Notes: generated from the letters alone by a model not told the origin. A stretch of DNA of 64,000 nt from Collimonas sp. OK307 (GCF_900113705.1 NZ_FOQI01000003.1:186001-250000), one strand, 5' to 3'; shown: positions 26,747-35,686, numbered from the stretch's first letter. Made by a program: numbers and translations.

Positions 26747-27752
26747 GATGCATCTCGTGTTGCTCTTGCTCTTGCCGTTCTTGTTGCCCTGCACTGCCTG
26801 GCATCCAATACTGGTGAGCGCCGGCGGCCCTGGTAAGGAAATCGAGCCATACCAGATGGCTGCGCAACACGCGATGCAAACGCACGGGTGATTTGGGATT
26901 AAACATGCCCTGGCGGGAAAACAGCTGGCGCGGATTTTCTTTTACCCAGCGCCAGGATCCCATCTCCAGCGTGAGCGGGAGAAACACACGGTCACTGCTG
27001 GCCGGTACTTGCTGGTAGAGGTAGTCCCACAAATCGCCATGGGTCAGATACTGACAGTTTTGCGCCTCGAACAAATAATTGTGTTCCCGGTAGGTTTGAT
27101 TAAACAGATCCTTGAGAGCCAGAACTTGCGGCAAGTGCCGGATTGGCGTCCTGCTGTGCGCATAAGGAAACCAGATCCGGTCCTTCAATCCGAAGCCGGA
27201 GTGGCAATCCAGCGCGATGCTGAATTCACGGCTCAGCAGCTCTTGCTGCACGACGCTGCACAGTGCCTGCGCTTCGGCTTCCATCGGCGCATCGCATACC
27301 CCTCGGTACCACGGCAAACGAGAGCTGATGCGTTGGCCGCCGAGCAGGAAAAGGACTTTTTCACTGGCATTTATGGGTGCATTGCGCATCAGGTCCACGC
27401 CTCTCGGATTGCAGCGGGTACTGTCCCACATCCCTGCAGGGTTTACCAAAGGCATGAAAATCAAGCGTACCGACGCCAGTTGGTGATGCAATGCCGCATC
27501 CCATTTCAAGCGTGCCAGCAAGCTGCGCAAAAAGGCCAGGAGAACTCGGGTGCCGATGCGTTCGAGACCATGCACGCCGCCGAAGAAACCGACCGCCGGC
27601 GCCGCCGGATCTTTGCTGCCGACAGACAGGACATAGACCGGGAAATGATGGCCCTTCAATTCGATTTCACACACGGACCGGCTTTCCAGATAAGGTTGCC
27701 CCTCCTGAATAATGCGTTCCAGTTCAGTCAATTCGGGCAAATTGAAGTCCAT
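26739..27752 (-). CDS. M14-family zinc carboxypeptidase-like protein
   Basis: Protein of 337 residues. The zinc ligands are His61 and Glu64 in GVHGLERIG and His184 in DCHSG. The catalytic glutamate is Glu263 in LEMGSW, and the substrate-binding arginine region is NPAGMWDSTRCNPRGVDLMRN. There is no signal peptide, so action in the cytoplasm is likely, for example on small peptides or N-acyl amino acids. The start at 27752 follows CGGAGGCG. It forms a two-gene unit with the overlapping hydrolase. Confidence 0.82.
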   Translation of the reverse strand: MDFNLPELTELERIIQEGQPYLESRSVCEIELKGHHFPVYVLSVGSKDPAAPAVGFFGGVHGLERIGTRVLLAFLRSLLARLKWDAALHHQLASVRLIFMPLVNPAGMWDSTRCNPRGVDLMRNAPINASEKVLFLLGGQRISSRLPWYRGVCDAPMEAEAQALCSVVQQELLSREFSIALDCHSGFGLKDRIWFPYAHSRTPIRHLPQVLALKDLFNQTYREHNYLFEAQNCQYLTHGDLWDYLYQQVPASSDRVFLPLTLEMGSWRWVKENPRQLFSRQGMFNPKSPVRLHRVLRSHLVWLDFLTRAAGAHQYWMPGSAGQQERQEQEQHEMHHE

Positions 27753-27933
27753 TTCCGCGCCTCCGCTGCCCCGCTTACAGGATGAATCGGAATCGGATCG
27801 GGGCAAGGAAACTTTTGCTCCTTGTTTGAGGCATTGTCAAGGGGGTATCTAAAAACTGTGCCCTCATCGTGGCTAGTCTGGCGCAATCAATTTACCTGCT
27901 AAAATTTCCACCTTGTCAGAACAGCAGGTTTCC

Positions 27934-28794
27934 ATGTCCACTTACGCCTTCCGTATCCTCAACGTCTTTGCCGAATCCACTTTCGGCGGCAATCAGCTAT
28001 GCGTATTTGAAGACGCGCGTGGCATGGATGACGCCACCATGCAGGCCCTGGCGCTGCAGTTCAATCTATCGGAAACCACATTCATCCTGCCTTCCGAGCG
28101 TGCCAACGCCCGTGTGCGCATCTTTACTCCCGGTTATGAAATGCGGTTTGCCGGCCACCCTACGCTGGGCACCGCGCATGTGGTGCGTGACCTTGCCAAT
28201 ACCGGCGATGCACTCTCGTTGGAATTCACTGCAGGAGTGGTTCCGGTATTAGCCGAGGGCGATGTCTGGACTTTCACTGCACCGCAACCTGGCGGACTAA
28301 AGACGGCCGCGGCAAATCTGACGCAAGCCGGGATGGCCGCATTACTCAGCTTGAACGAAGACGATTTGCTGGCCGCGCCTTTATGGATCGACACCGGCAC
28401 CGATCAGCTGCTGGTCGCGCTACGCAGCACAGATGCTGTGCGCCGCGCCCGTCCAGATAGCGCGCAGATCGATGTTTGGCCTGAAAGCAGCCTGGAACGC
28501 AAGACCGTGTATGTGTTTGCTTTCGATCCGGATCGCTCTGGCCTGGTCGTATCTCGCTATTTCTTCGCCAAGCAAGGTGGCGGTGTAGTTGAAGATCCCG
28601 GCACCGGATCGGCTTGCGCCAATCTTGGCGGCTGGCTGATCGCCAATGGCCATCCGCTGCCCGCCGAATATCAAATAGAACAAGGTGAGGCGGTGCAACG
28701 TCCCTGCCTGTTGCGGCTCAAAGTGACGGCCGACTCCACGATTCAAGTGGGCGGTAAAGTCATCGAAATCGGCCGCGGCAAGATCAGCCTGTAG
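27934..28794 (+). CDS. PhzF-family isomerase/epimerase-like protein
   Basis: Protein of 286 residues with the duplicated diaminopimelate-epimerase fold. The catalytic Glu47 sits in NLSETTFIL, AGHPTLGTAHV follows near 75, and EDPGTGSACANLGGWL near 221 is the second-half signature. The family includes PhzF of phenazine synthesis, but no phenazine genes are nearby, so a different isomerisation is likely. ATG 27934 agrees with the family start. Confidence 0.87.
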   Translation: MSTYAFRILNVFAESTFGGNQLCVFEDARGMDDATMQALALQFNLSETTFILPSERANARVRIFTPGYEMRFAGHPTLGTAHVVRDLANTGDALSLEFTAGVVPVLAEGDVWTFTAPQPGGLKTAAANLTQAGMAALLSLNEDDLLAAPLWIDTGTDQLLVALRSTDAVRRARPDSAQIDVWPESSLERKTVYVFAFDPDRSGLVVSRYFFAKQGGGVVEDPGTGSACANLGGWLIANGHPLPAEYQIEQGEAVQRPCLLRLKVTADSTIQVGGKVIEIGRGKISL

Positions 28795-28810
28795 CGCTCA
28801 ACCCGAACGA

Positions 28811-30058
28811 TCAGGCCCGCGCCTGCGACCAGCGCCGATAACGCCGCGTCAGGCGCCGGGTGCGCATCTGATCGATGATCAAGGTCAGCAGCGCCGAATG
28901 ATTGCCGGTTTGATTCCCGGCTGCCACGCGGCTGGCGCCAAGTAAGCGCAAACGGCGTTTTACCAGGGCCATACGCGCCACTGCCGCCATGACCTGATCC
29001 TTCCACTCAACTTGTTGGCTGCGGGCAGTCTGGTCACCGCCGGCCAGCCATTGCGCAGGCAAATCGGGCACTATCGCCAGCGCCGTAGCCATCCCTGCCA
29101 CCGCTACTCCGCTGGCCAGCACCTGCTCCGCCACCGCCTTGCGGCTGATACCGCCGGTAGTCATTACAGGCATATGGGCGACGGCGGCCAGCTCCTTGGC
29201 AAACTCCAGGAAATACGCTTCGCGCGCCAGGGTATGGCCATCTGCGGTGCGTCCTTGCATCGCGGGACTTTCGTAGCTGCCACCGGACAGCTCGACCAGA
29301 TCCACTTGCAATTCATTGAGCCACAGGATGACTTGCCTGGCGTCGTCCTCACTAAAACCGCCGCGCTGAAAATCGGCGGAGTTGAGTTTCACCGCAACGC
29401 AAAATCCTGCCGTGACGGTGGCCCGCACCGCGCGCACCACTTCCAACAGCAAGCGCGCCCGGTTTGGCAAACTGCCGCCCCAGTCATCCTTGCGTTGATT
29501 ACTCAAAGGCGACAGGAATTGTGAAATCAGATAGCCGTGTGCGGCGTGGATTTCGACCCCGGTAAATCCGGCCCGCTCGGCGGCAGCGGCGCTGGCGGCG
29601 AAGCGCGCGATGACTTCCTGGATCTCAGCATCATTCATGGCTTTGGGCTGTACGAAGAGCTTGCTGTGCTTACCCATGTCCAACGCCAACGCTGATGGCG
29701 CCCAAGCAGTGCCGCCCATGGCTGCCATCACCTGACGGCCCGGATGATTGAGCTGCATCCACACTTGTGCGCCCTTGTGCTTTGCCGCCTGGGCCCATTG
29801 CGTAAAGGGTGCCAAGGGCGTCTCGGCTTCCAGCACGATGCCGCCCGGGCCGGTCAGCGCCCGGCCGTCGATCATGACATTACCTGTAATAATCAAGCCG
29901 GCGCCGCCGTCGGCCCAGGCGCGATAAAGCCGATGGATGGCGGGGCCTGGCAACTGGCCGCTGTCGGCCATGTTTTCCTCCATCGCGGCTTTGGCGAGGC
30001 GGTTGGGCAAGACGCTGCCGTTCGGCAGTTGCAAAGATGAAAACATGGTTGAAGTCAT
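28811..30058 (-). CDS. NADH:flavin oxidoreductase, old yellow enzyme family
   Basis: FMN-dependent ene-reductase of 415 residues. The TIM barrel begins LPNGSVLPNRLAKAAMEE. The active-site pair is in HAAHGYLISQFLSPLSNQR followed by DDWGGSLPNRARLLLEVV, and the phosphate-binding end is PVMTTGGIS. There is no C-terminal Fe-S/FAD module, so this is a single-domain reductase acting on activated double bonds. It is divergent from a MerR gene whose promoter region carries a 19-base spacer reading toward this gene. Confidence 0.87.
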   Translation of the reverse strand: MTSTMFSSLQLPNGSVLPNRLAKAAMEENMADSGQLPGPAIHRLYRAWADGGAGLIITGNVMIDGRALTGPGGIVLEAETPLAPFTQWAQAAKHKGAQVWMQLNHPGRQVMAAMGGTAWAPSALALDMGKHSKLFVQPKAMNDAEIQEVIARFAASAAAAERAGFTGVEIHAAHGYLISQFLSPLSNQRKDDWGGSLPNRARLLLEVVRAVRATVTAGFCVAVKLNSADFQRGGFSEDDARQVILWLNELQVDLVELSGGSYESPAMQGRTADGHTLAREAYFLEFAKELAAVAHMPVMTTGGISRKAVAEQVLASGVAVAGMATALAIVPDLPAQWLAGGDQTARSQQVEWKDQVMAAVARMALVKRRLRLLGASRVAAGNQTGNHSALLTLIIDQMRTRRLTRRYRRWSQARA

Positions 30059-30091
30059 GGCGGGTCCGCTTGCAAAGGGTGGAAATACTGT

Positions 30092-30122
30092 ATCCTAAGC
30101 TTGAAGTCAACTTGAAGGTCAA
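30092..30122 (-). promoter_or_regulatory. MerR-type promoter reading toward the OYE gene
   Basis: On the minus strand TTGACC (30117-30122) and TAGGAT (30092-30097) are separated by 19 bases, the long spacer that MerR-family activators act on. Repeated CTTGAAG/ACTTCAAG words inside the spacer are the likely operator. Confidence 0.55.
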
Positions 30123-30127
30123 GCACT

Positions 30128-30538
30128 ATGAAGATTGGTGAACTGGCGGACAAAACCGGCATGGCTTCCTCAGCCATCCGCTATTACGAGCAAAGCGGCT
30201 TGCTGCCTAAAGCTGAACGCGGCGCCAACGGCTATCGCGATTACTCCGAAGCGGCCGTGGAACGCCTGCGTCGGATCCAGATGGCGCAAAGCCTGGGGTT
30301 TTCGCTAGACGCTATCCGCAGCGTATTTGCCAGCCATGAGGAATTATCGAAAGACGATCTGCTGCGCAAACTGGATGGGCGGCTGCAAGAGATAGAACAG
30401 CTCATGAATTCGCTGCGTGAGCAGCAGCAACATTTGCGCGCCCTGCGCACCACGCTGCGCGAAACCTGGGCGGAGGGGGAATGCCTGAACACCAGTTCTT
30501 TGATAAACGGCAAGCTTGCCAGGAAAGAGAAGCACTAA
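30128..30538 (+). CDS. MerR-family transcriptional regulator
   Basis: Regulator of 136 residues. The winged HTH is MKIGELADKTGMASSAIRYYEQSGLLPKAER split over residues 1-31, NGYRDYSEAAVERLRRI follows, and a long dimerisation coil spans about 80-118 (LRKLDGRLQEIEQLMNSLREQQQ). It lacks the cysteine pairs of metal sensors, so an organic ligand or redox-independent cue is likely. Divergent orientation and the 19-base spacer promoter indicate that it controls the flavin oxidoreductase. Confidence 0.88.
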   Translation: MKIGELADKTGMASSAIRYYEQSGLLPKAERGANGYRDYSEAAVERLRRIQMAQSLGFSLDAIRSVFASHEELSKDDLLRKLDGRLQEIEQLMNSLREQQQHLRALRTTLRETWAEGECLNTSSLINGKLARKEKH

Positions 30539-30559
30539 GGTGATTGCAGGTGACTGCTG

Positions 30560-30934
30560 CTATTCGTCCTCGTATTCCGAGTACTTGCGCGCATCGCCAC
30601 GTACTTTATCGGCTGGATATTTAAGCCGGTTCAGGATCATTTTTTCTGATACGGCGACGCTGAGATCGACATCGAGTTTGTCGGCCAGGCGAATCAGGTA
30701 GACCAGTACATCAGCCATTTCATGCCGGACCTGCTGCAACTTGGCTGGATTGAGCTCATCGCCGCTGCCGGTCGGCAGCCATTGAAAATGTTCAAGAAGT
30801 TCGGCCGCTTCGACGCACAGTGCCGAGGACAGGTTTTTAGGGGTATGAAATTGATCCCAATCGCGTTCGGCGACGAATTGGCGAATTTCTTCGCGTAAGC
30901 GGGAGAAATCACCTTTTTCAGATTGATCGGCCAT
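30560..30934 (-). CDS. MazG-like nucleotide pyrophosphohydrolase
   Basis: All-alpha NTP pyrophosphatase of 124 residues, related to dCTP pyrophosphatase-type house-cleaning enzymes. The metal-binding helices are ALCVEAAELLEHFQW (ExxE) and HEMADVLVYLIRLADKL (ExxD). The sequence has one MazG unit, not the double unit of E. coli MazG. It lies 28 bases downstream of the DUF971 gene in the same direction and may be the last gene of that transcript. Confidence 0.85.
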   Translation of the reverse strand: MADQSEKGDFSRLREEIRQFVAERDWDQFHTPKNLSSALCVEAAELLEHFQWLPTGSGDELNPAKLQQVRHEMADVLVYLIRLADKLDVDLSVAVSEKMILNRLKYPADKVRGDARKYSEYEDE

Positions 30935-30962
30935 GACAACGCTCCGTTTTAAGTTTTCACCA

Positions 30963-31277
30963 TCATATAGGTAGTCGGCGCTCTATATCCATATCACCGA
31001 TCTGCTCCAGATAGCTCCACGGATAAATCCCACGGTTGTGGCCGTCTTCAAAAAATAACCTTATTCCGTAACTGCCGACAGCTTCAACCGCCTCGACCTT
31101 GAATGCAGGCTCAGCGTCCACCGGCGGCAAATCCTGTTGACGATCGCTACAGCAATCCCCGCACCTGCAGGCCAGGCGCAGTTTCCTGCCCGTGATCTGC
31201 AGGCAGCTGCCATCAAGCCGGATAATCTCAAGCAGATTGCTGTTGCGCAGATAACTTAGCGTGTCGACCTGTTTCAT
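30963..31277 (-). CDS. DUF971 protein (gamma-butyrobetaine hydroxylase N-terminal-like)
   Basis: Protein of 104 residues with the GBBH-like N-terminal fold: ILEIIRLDG-like opening, LACRCGDCCSD near residue 36, and EDGHNRGIYPWSYLEQI near 78. The CRCGDCC cluster may bind zinc or a Fe-S cluster; free-standing DUF971 proteins are often linked to Fe-S assembly. Start and upstream stop share one base (TAATG). It is the last gene of the flavoprotein/ferredoxin/ABC operon, which itself needs Fe-S assembly. Confidence 0.82.
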   Translation of the reverse strand: MKQVDTLSYLRNSNLLEIIRLDGSCLQITGRKLRLACRCGDCCSDRQQDLPPVDAEPAFKVEAVEAVGSYGIRLFFEDGHNRGIYPWSYLEQIGDMDIERRLPI

Positions 31278-32278
31278 TAAATTGACGTAGTGTTAATCTG
31301 CTGTATTGCCAGGCGTACGGATTTTCTGACTTCCGGATCCGGATCGGCTTGATGTTTTTCCAATTGGTCCAGCGCCAAGCCGGAGCCGATTTCCCCCAGC
31401 GCCAGCGCAGCTTCCTTGCGCAAGTTGCTGATCTGGTGCGCCAGCAGCGTTAGCAACGCTGCTACCGCTGACGGATTACGTAATCGTCCAAGGCTACGTG
31501 CGGCACGCAGGCGAACTTGCCAGTAGGCGTCCTGCAGGCTGTCGATCAGCGGGTCGATCGCCGCCGCCAGACGCAGCTTGCCTATCGTGGTTGCCGCTTC
31601 TTCGCGAACTTGCCATGCCTCGTCATGCAATCCCTTCAATAACGCAGGCAAATCATTTTCATCGCTGGCGTAACCCAGCGCTCCCACTGCCGCGCGACGC
31701 ACCTCGGCATCGCTGTCGCTGTATAACAAAGCCTGCAACGACGATAATGCTTGCGGATGTTTCAAATAACCGAGCACAGCTACCGCTTCACGTCGGACCA
31801 TCGCGTCCTGATCCGACAGTGCGGTAATTGCAGGTTGATAGCTAGCCATCACTCGTAAAGGTTTCAGCGCACGCAGCGCGGATGCCCGCACCTGCGGCAA
31901 CGGGTGCGAAACAGCAGGCAGAAGATATGTCGCGGATGAAGTCAGTTTCAAGTCGCCCAGGCTGTCCGATGCGGTATTGCGGACTTCGGCATCTTCGTCG
32001 CCAAGCAGGTTCACCAAGGCGGCCACGCCCTGCTCGCATTCAAAGGCCTGCAGCGCAGCCGCAGCCTCACGACGCACCGGCGGCGATGCATCGTTCAGGG
32101 CGCTGACAAACAAGTAGACATGCTCGTCGCCGGCAAGGTCGGTCAGATCGAGGATAGCGATGCGCCGGATTTCACTGTCCGGCGATTGCAGCCTTGCACT
32201 GATGACTTGAAGCTCAGGTGTTGCGTCGGCAGGATGGCTCAAAAGTAGTTCCTTCATGAATATGTGACCGTGGTTCAT
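31277..32278 (-). CDS. HEAT-repeat protein
   Basis: Solenoid protein of 333 residues made of about nine repeats of roughly 31 residues, for example LLGDEDAEVRNTASDSLGDL and LLYSDSDAEVRRAAVGALGY. Such proteins act as scaffolds; PBS-lyase-type HEAT repeats also occur in chaperones for cofactor insertion. The start at 32278 overlaps the ATPase stop as ATGA; an internal ATG at 32257 is possible. Its place between an ABC ATPase and a DUF971 gene suggests a maturation or assembly role for the operon's Fe-S proteins, which is inference. Confidence 0.85.
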   Translation of the reverse strand: MNHGHIFMKELLLSHPADATPELQVISARLQSPDSEIRRIAILDLTDLAGDEHVYLFVSALNDASPPVRREAAAALQAFECEQGVAALVNLLGDEDAEVRNTASDSLGDLKLTSSATYLLPAVSHPLPQVRASALRALKPLRVMASYQPAITALSDQDAMVRREAVAVLGYLKHPQALSSLQALLYSDSDAEVRRAAVGALGYASDENDLPALLKGLHDEAWQVREEAATTIGKLRLAAAIDPLIDSLQDAYWQVRLRAARSLGRLRNPSAVAALLTLLAHQISNLRKEAALALGEIGSGLALDQLEKHQADPDPEVRKSVRLAIQQINTTSI

Positions 32279-33144
32279 ATCGCGAATCGTAACTGCCTCG
32301 CGTGGATCACCCCGAGCGGGCTGAGCCGTTCCAGGGACAGCATGTCGCGCTGCGGATGCAGCAGTGCGAGGCAACGCGCCTTGAGTGCGACGAAATCGGC
32401 AGAGGTCACCAGCTGGTGACTGCGCGGCCGCGTGAAATCGATATCCAGTTCTTCGATAATGCGACCGGGATGCGCACTCATCACGAAAAGCCGGTCTGCC
32501 AGAAACAATGCCTCATCGATATCGTGGGTAATGAAAATGATCGAGGTGCGGATCGACGACCATACCTGCAACAACAGTTGCTGCATCATCAGCCGCGTTT
32601 GTGCGTCGAGTGCACCAAACGGTTCATCCATCAGCAATACCTTGGGACGATTGATCAGCACCCGCGCAATTTCCACCCGTTGCTGCATGCCGCCCGACAG
32701 CTGCGCCGGATACGAACGTTCGAAACCCGCCAGGCCAACCAGCTCCAGCAACTCCTGCGCACGCCGGTTGCGCTCGGCACGTTTGACGCCTTGCATCTTG
32801 AGCCCGAAGGCGACGTTGTCGAGCACGTTCTTCCACGGGAACAACGTATGGTGCTGGAATACCAGGCCGCGGTCCGGATGCGGTCCGTTGACCGTATCGC
32901 CATCCAGCCGGATGCTGCCGGCGGCGCTGCTCAGATGGCCTGCGATGGCGCCTAGCAAAGTCGATTTTCCGCAACCGGACGGGCCCAGCAGACACACCAG
33001 CTGGCCAGGCTCAACCGTGAACGAGATATCGCAGACGGCATCGAACGCACGCTCGCCGCGCCCCAGCCGGATATGCAACCGGTCGATGGCTAGTTTGCCG
33101 CTTGCTACAGGATTCATTGCAGAATTCATTGCAGGATTCGTCAT
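32275..33144 (-). CDS. Nitrate/sulfonate/taurine-type ABC transporter ATP-binding protein
   Basis: ATPase of 289 residues in the SsuB/TauB/NrtD group. Walker [10 protein letters not shown] lies near residue 54, the Q-loop is in VFQHHTLFPWKNV, the signature LSGGMQQRVEIARA and Walker B VLLMDEPFGALD follow, and the H-loop is ITHDIDEALFLADR. The start at 33144 overlaps the permease stop by four bases and has AGGAGAAGAAA upstream. The 35 residues after the nucleotide domain are DFTRPRSHQL and beyond, typical of this group. Confidence 0.9.
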   Translation of the reverse strand: MTNPAMNSAMNPVASGKLAIDRLHIRLGRGERAFDAVCDISFTVEPGQLVCLLGPSGCGKSTLLGAIAGHLSSAAGSIRLDGDTVNGPHPDRGLVFQHHTLFPWKNVLDNVAFGLKMQGVKRAERNRRAQELLELVGLAGFERSYPAQLSGGMQQRVEIARVLINRPKVLLMDEPFGALDAQTRLMMQQLLLQVWSSIRTSIIFITHDIDEALFLADRLFVMSAHPGRIIEELDIDFTRPRSHQLVTSADFVALKARCLALLHPQRDMLSLERLSPLGVIHARQLRFAI

Positions 33145-33965
33145 TTTCTCTTCTCCTGCAGATACCAGGGCATAAAGGCCGTACCCAGCCAGCGGATCAG
33201 GGCGCTGCTGCCCATTCCCAGCAAGCCGATGAACAACATGCCAACCACGATCGCCGGATAATTTTGCACGGTATAAGAGGCCCAGGTGAAATAGCCGATG
33301 CCGTATTGGCCGGAAATCATTTCTGCAGTCACCAGGCAAAACCAGGCGGTCCCCATGCCGATCGACAAACCGGTGACGATGCTTGGCGCTGCCGCCGGGA
33401 AAACCACTTCTGAAAATATGGCGCGCTTGCCGCAGCCCAAACTCTTGGCGGAAGCTATCAGCCGCGCATCGATCCCGTCCACGCCGTGGATCGTATTGAG
33501 CAGGATCGGAAACAACGCCCCGAGGAAAGTGATAAAAATCATCGACATTTCAGACGACGGAAACATCAGGATCGCTAGCGGAATCCACGCCACGGCGGGT
33601 ATCGGCCGCAACACTTCCAGCGGCGGCAAAAAGCTGTCTTCCAGCAGCTGCGAACGTCCGATCAACAGCCCGAGGGCAATACCGGCTGCCGCAGCAATAC
33701 CGAACCCCGCAAACACGCGCAGCAGGCTGCTGCCCACATGCTGCAGCAATTTCGGTGAATGCAGGAACTCCCACGCCGCCGCCGCTACTTCGAGCGGCGT
33801 CGGTACATTGCTGAAGGTGACCAGGCCCAGATCAAGGCGATGCCCGGCGGCCCATTGCCAGGCCAGCACGCAGACGACGAGCGACACCAGTTTCAACAAC
33901 GGCCGCGCGATAGCCGGGCGTCCGACTGGCAATCGCCATGCGGAGCGCAAAATGAAGGCAGTCAT
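33141..33965 (-). CDS. Nitrate/sulfonate/taurine-type ABC transporter permease
   Basis: Permease of 274 residues in the SsuC/TauC family, with about six membrane helices. The coupling loop is LIASAKSLGCGKRAIFSEVVFPAAAPSIVTG at about 170-200, and FLPPLEVLRPIPAVAWIPLAI near 115 is the family signature. I start at 33965; longer frames overlap the binding-protein gene by more than 40 bases. It shares its stop with the ATPase start. Confidence 0.9.
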   Translation of the reverse strand: MTAFILRSAWRLPVGRPAIARPLLKLVSLVVCVLAWQWAAGHRLDLGLVTFSNVPTPLEVAAAAWEFLHSPKLLQHVGSSLLRVFAGFGIAAAAGIALGLLIGRSQLLEDSFLPPLEVLRPIPAVAWIPLAILMFPSSEMSMIFITFLGALFPILLNTIHGVDGIDARLIASAKSLGCGKRAIFSEVVFPAAAPSIVTGLSIGMGTAWFCLVTAEMISGQYGIGYFTWASYTVQNYPAIVVGMLFIGLLGMGSSALIRWLGTAFMPWYLQEKRK

Positions 33966-33975
33966 ATGTTCGTCT

Positions 33976-35382
33976 TCAGACTGCAGCCCGGGCAGCGGCA
34001 TACTCGACGATCTTGCCGCCATGTTGCTTGATCCACGTTTCGGCCGTCTCTTTCAACAGGAACGCATTGATCTCTTTTCCATTGACGACGTACCAGCCGT
34101 CGCTGGCAAACAGCTTCAATCCATTACTGCGATCCGTGCCGTAGATTACGCGGATTTTCTTGCCGCTCTCCTCCAGCCCGGAGAGATCGAGGAATGCCGA
34201 CTCCGGCGACGCATAGTTGCGCACGCGTGCCTCTCCCTGGACCCAGATCTGGGCAAGGCGCTGCGTGTCCTCGATGGTTTTGCCGGTGCGCGCATCTTTT
34301 GCCGCTTTTTCCGCGAATGGCTGCTTCGCATAGTTTTTCAGTTGCGCTTCGTAATTCAGGCTGGCTTGCTGAAAGGCGGTGCGCACGTAGCGATCATCGA
34401 TGAAAGCGTTAACGTCGAGGTCACTGTCGACACGCTTCAGCAAACGCAAGGTTTCTATCGCGGTCTTCAGCGCCTGGCGATATTCGGGCTTCCAGCTCAG
34501 GTCCCGGGTCTGCAAACCCTGCGGCCCGTGAAACAGGTAAATCACTTCGGCATCGATACCGGTATTCCGGGCCACCAGTTCGCTGTATTTTTCGGGCTCT
34601 GCCGCAAACAAGCGGTCGGCTTCGATCGCCGCACGTTCGAACGCGACGACAATTTCCGGATATTTACGCGCATATTCGGCATCCGCCAAAGTGCCGTGGA
34701 AAGTGGCGGCATTGGCTTGCGAGCCATCGTATATCTTACGTGCATAACCACGGTACGGAAACAGCTCGGCAAACGGCACAAAGTCGGCGTGGGCGTCGAT
34801 CTTGTTGGCTTGCAATGCCGGCCCCGCAATTTCAGGCGCCTGGGTAACGATGGTGATGTCCTTTTCCGGATCCCAGCCTTGCGCCTTCACCGCGCGCAAC
34901 AGCAAACCATGCGCGGTGGAGGCGAACGGCACGGAAATGGTCTTGCCTTTCAAATCCGCCAGCGATTGCACCGGCGAGGTCCTGGGGACTACGATACCGT
35001 TACCGCTGCCAATGGTGCTGCCGGATAAGACATTGATGAAAACACTCTTCCTGCCGGCTTTTTGAAACGTGGCGCCGTTCAATGCGCCGGGGAAATCGGC
35101 CATCGATCCGATATCAAGTTTTCCGGCTACCATTTCACTGGTCAGCGGCGCGCCGGAAGTGAAATTTTTCCATTCGATCTGATAATTTACATCCTTGTAC
35201 TTGCCATCGTGCGGCAGGTATTTCTCCAGCAATTTCAGTTCGCGTATCAATACACCGCCGGTGGCGCAATTGACGGTTGTATCCTGGGTACCGATTGCCA
35301 CGCGGATGGTTTCCGCCCGGGCCGCTCCGGATGCCAGCACGAACAAAACCGACAGCGCGCTCATGGATCGATTCAAATGCAT
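33976..35382 (-). CDS. ABC transporter substrate-binding protein with NosL-like C-terminal tail
   Basis: Periplasmic protein of 468 residues. A signal peptide is cleaved after ARA near residue 23, and the strong site GGGAGAA precedes the ATG. The receptor part has the NrtA/SsuA features MVAGKLDIGSMADFPGAL, LADLKGKTISVPFASTAHGLLL and KIDAHADFVPFAELFPYRG. It is about 130 residues longer than usual. The final 60 or so residues (WYVVNGKEINAF, then AETWIKQHGGKIVEY) resemble the end of NosL-type copper/maturation proteins (WFV...F.....A..F...HGG.V). Fusion of receptor and NosL-like tail is unusual; the ligand is unknown. Confidence 0.82.
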   Translation of the reverse strand: MHLNRSMSALSVLFVLASGAARAETIRVAIGTQDTTVNCATGGVLIRELKLLEKYLPHDGKYKDVNYQIEWKNFTSGAPLTSEMVAGKLDIGSMADFPGALNGATFQKAGRKSVFINVLSGSTIGSGNGIVVPRTSPVQSLADLKGKTISVPFASTAHGLLLRAVKAQGWDPEKDITIVTQAPEIAGPALQANKIDAHADFVPFAELFPYRGYARKIYDGSQANAATFHGTLADAEYARKYPEIVVAFERAAIEADRLFAAEPEKYSELVARNTGIDAEVIYLFHGPQGLQTRDLSWKPEYRQALKTAIETLRLLKRVDSDLDVNAFIDDRYVRTAFQQASLNYEAQLKNYAKQPFAEKAAKDARTGKTIEDTQRLAQIWVQGEARVRNYASPESAFLDLSGLEESGKKIRVIYGTDRSNGLKLFASDGWYVVNGKEINAFLLKETAETWIKQHGGKIVEYAAARAAV

Positions 35383-35443
35383 ATTTGTTTCTCCCTATAT
35401 GGCTTGGTGTAAAAATTTTAGACAGCGATGACTTGCGCCGGCA

Positions 35444-35677
35444 TCAGCGCAACAGATATGGAATATCGACATGCACGGCACCGGTCGGACAATCCTGTTC
35501 ACATGGCATGCAGTACCAGCATTCGTCGAATTTCATGTAAGCCTTGCCCTTGATCATGTCTATGGCCAGCACATCGAGCGGGCAAACGTCGACGCAGACT
35601 GTGCAGCCTTTATGGGCAATGCATTTATCTGCATCGACCGTGACCGGTACGCTGGATGGGCTGAAAGCTAGCGGCAT
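35444..35677 (-). CDS. Short AprB-like 2x[4Fe-4S] ferredoxin
   Basis: Iron-sulfur protein of 77 residues with eight cysteines in two sets: C19, C25, C28, C32 and C53, C56, C59, C63. The second set, DECWYCMPCEQDCPTGAVHV, closely resembles the AprB subunit of adenylylsulfate reductase. AprB is about twice as long because of a C-terminal tail that wraps AprA, and that tail is missing here. Expected role: electron transfer to or from the adjacent flavoprotein. AGGAGACA precedes the ATG. Confidence 0.88.
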   Translation of the reverse strand: MPLAFSPSSVPVTVDADKCIAHKGCTVCVDVCPLDVLAIDMIKGKAYMKFDECWYCMPCEQDCPTGAVHVDIPYLLR

Positions 35678-35686
35678 GGTTGTCTC

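Noticed and set aside
33298-35028. Plus-strand frame of 576 residues
   Set aside because: It lies antisense to the permease and binding-protein genes, which have clear family motifs; its composition is that of a mirror frame in high-GC coding DNA.
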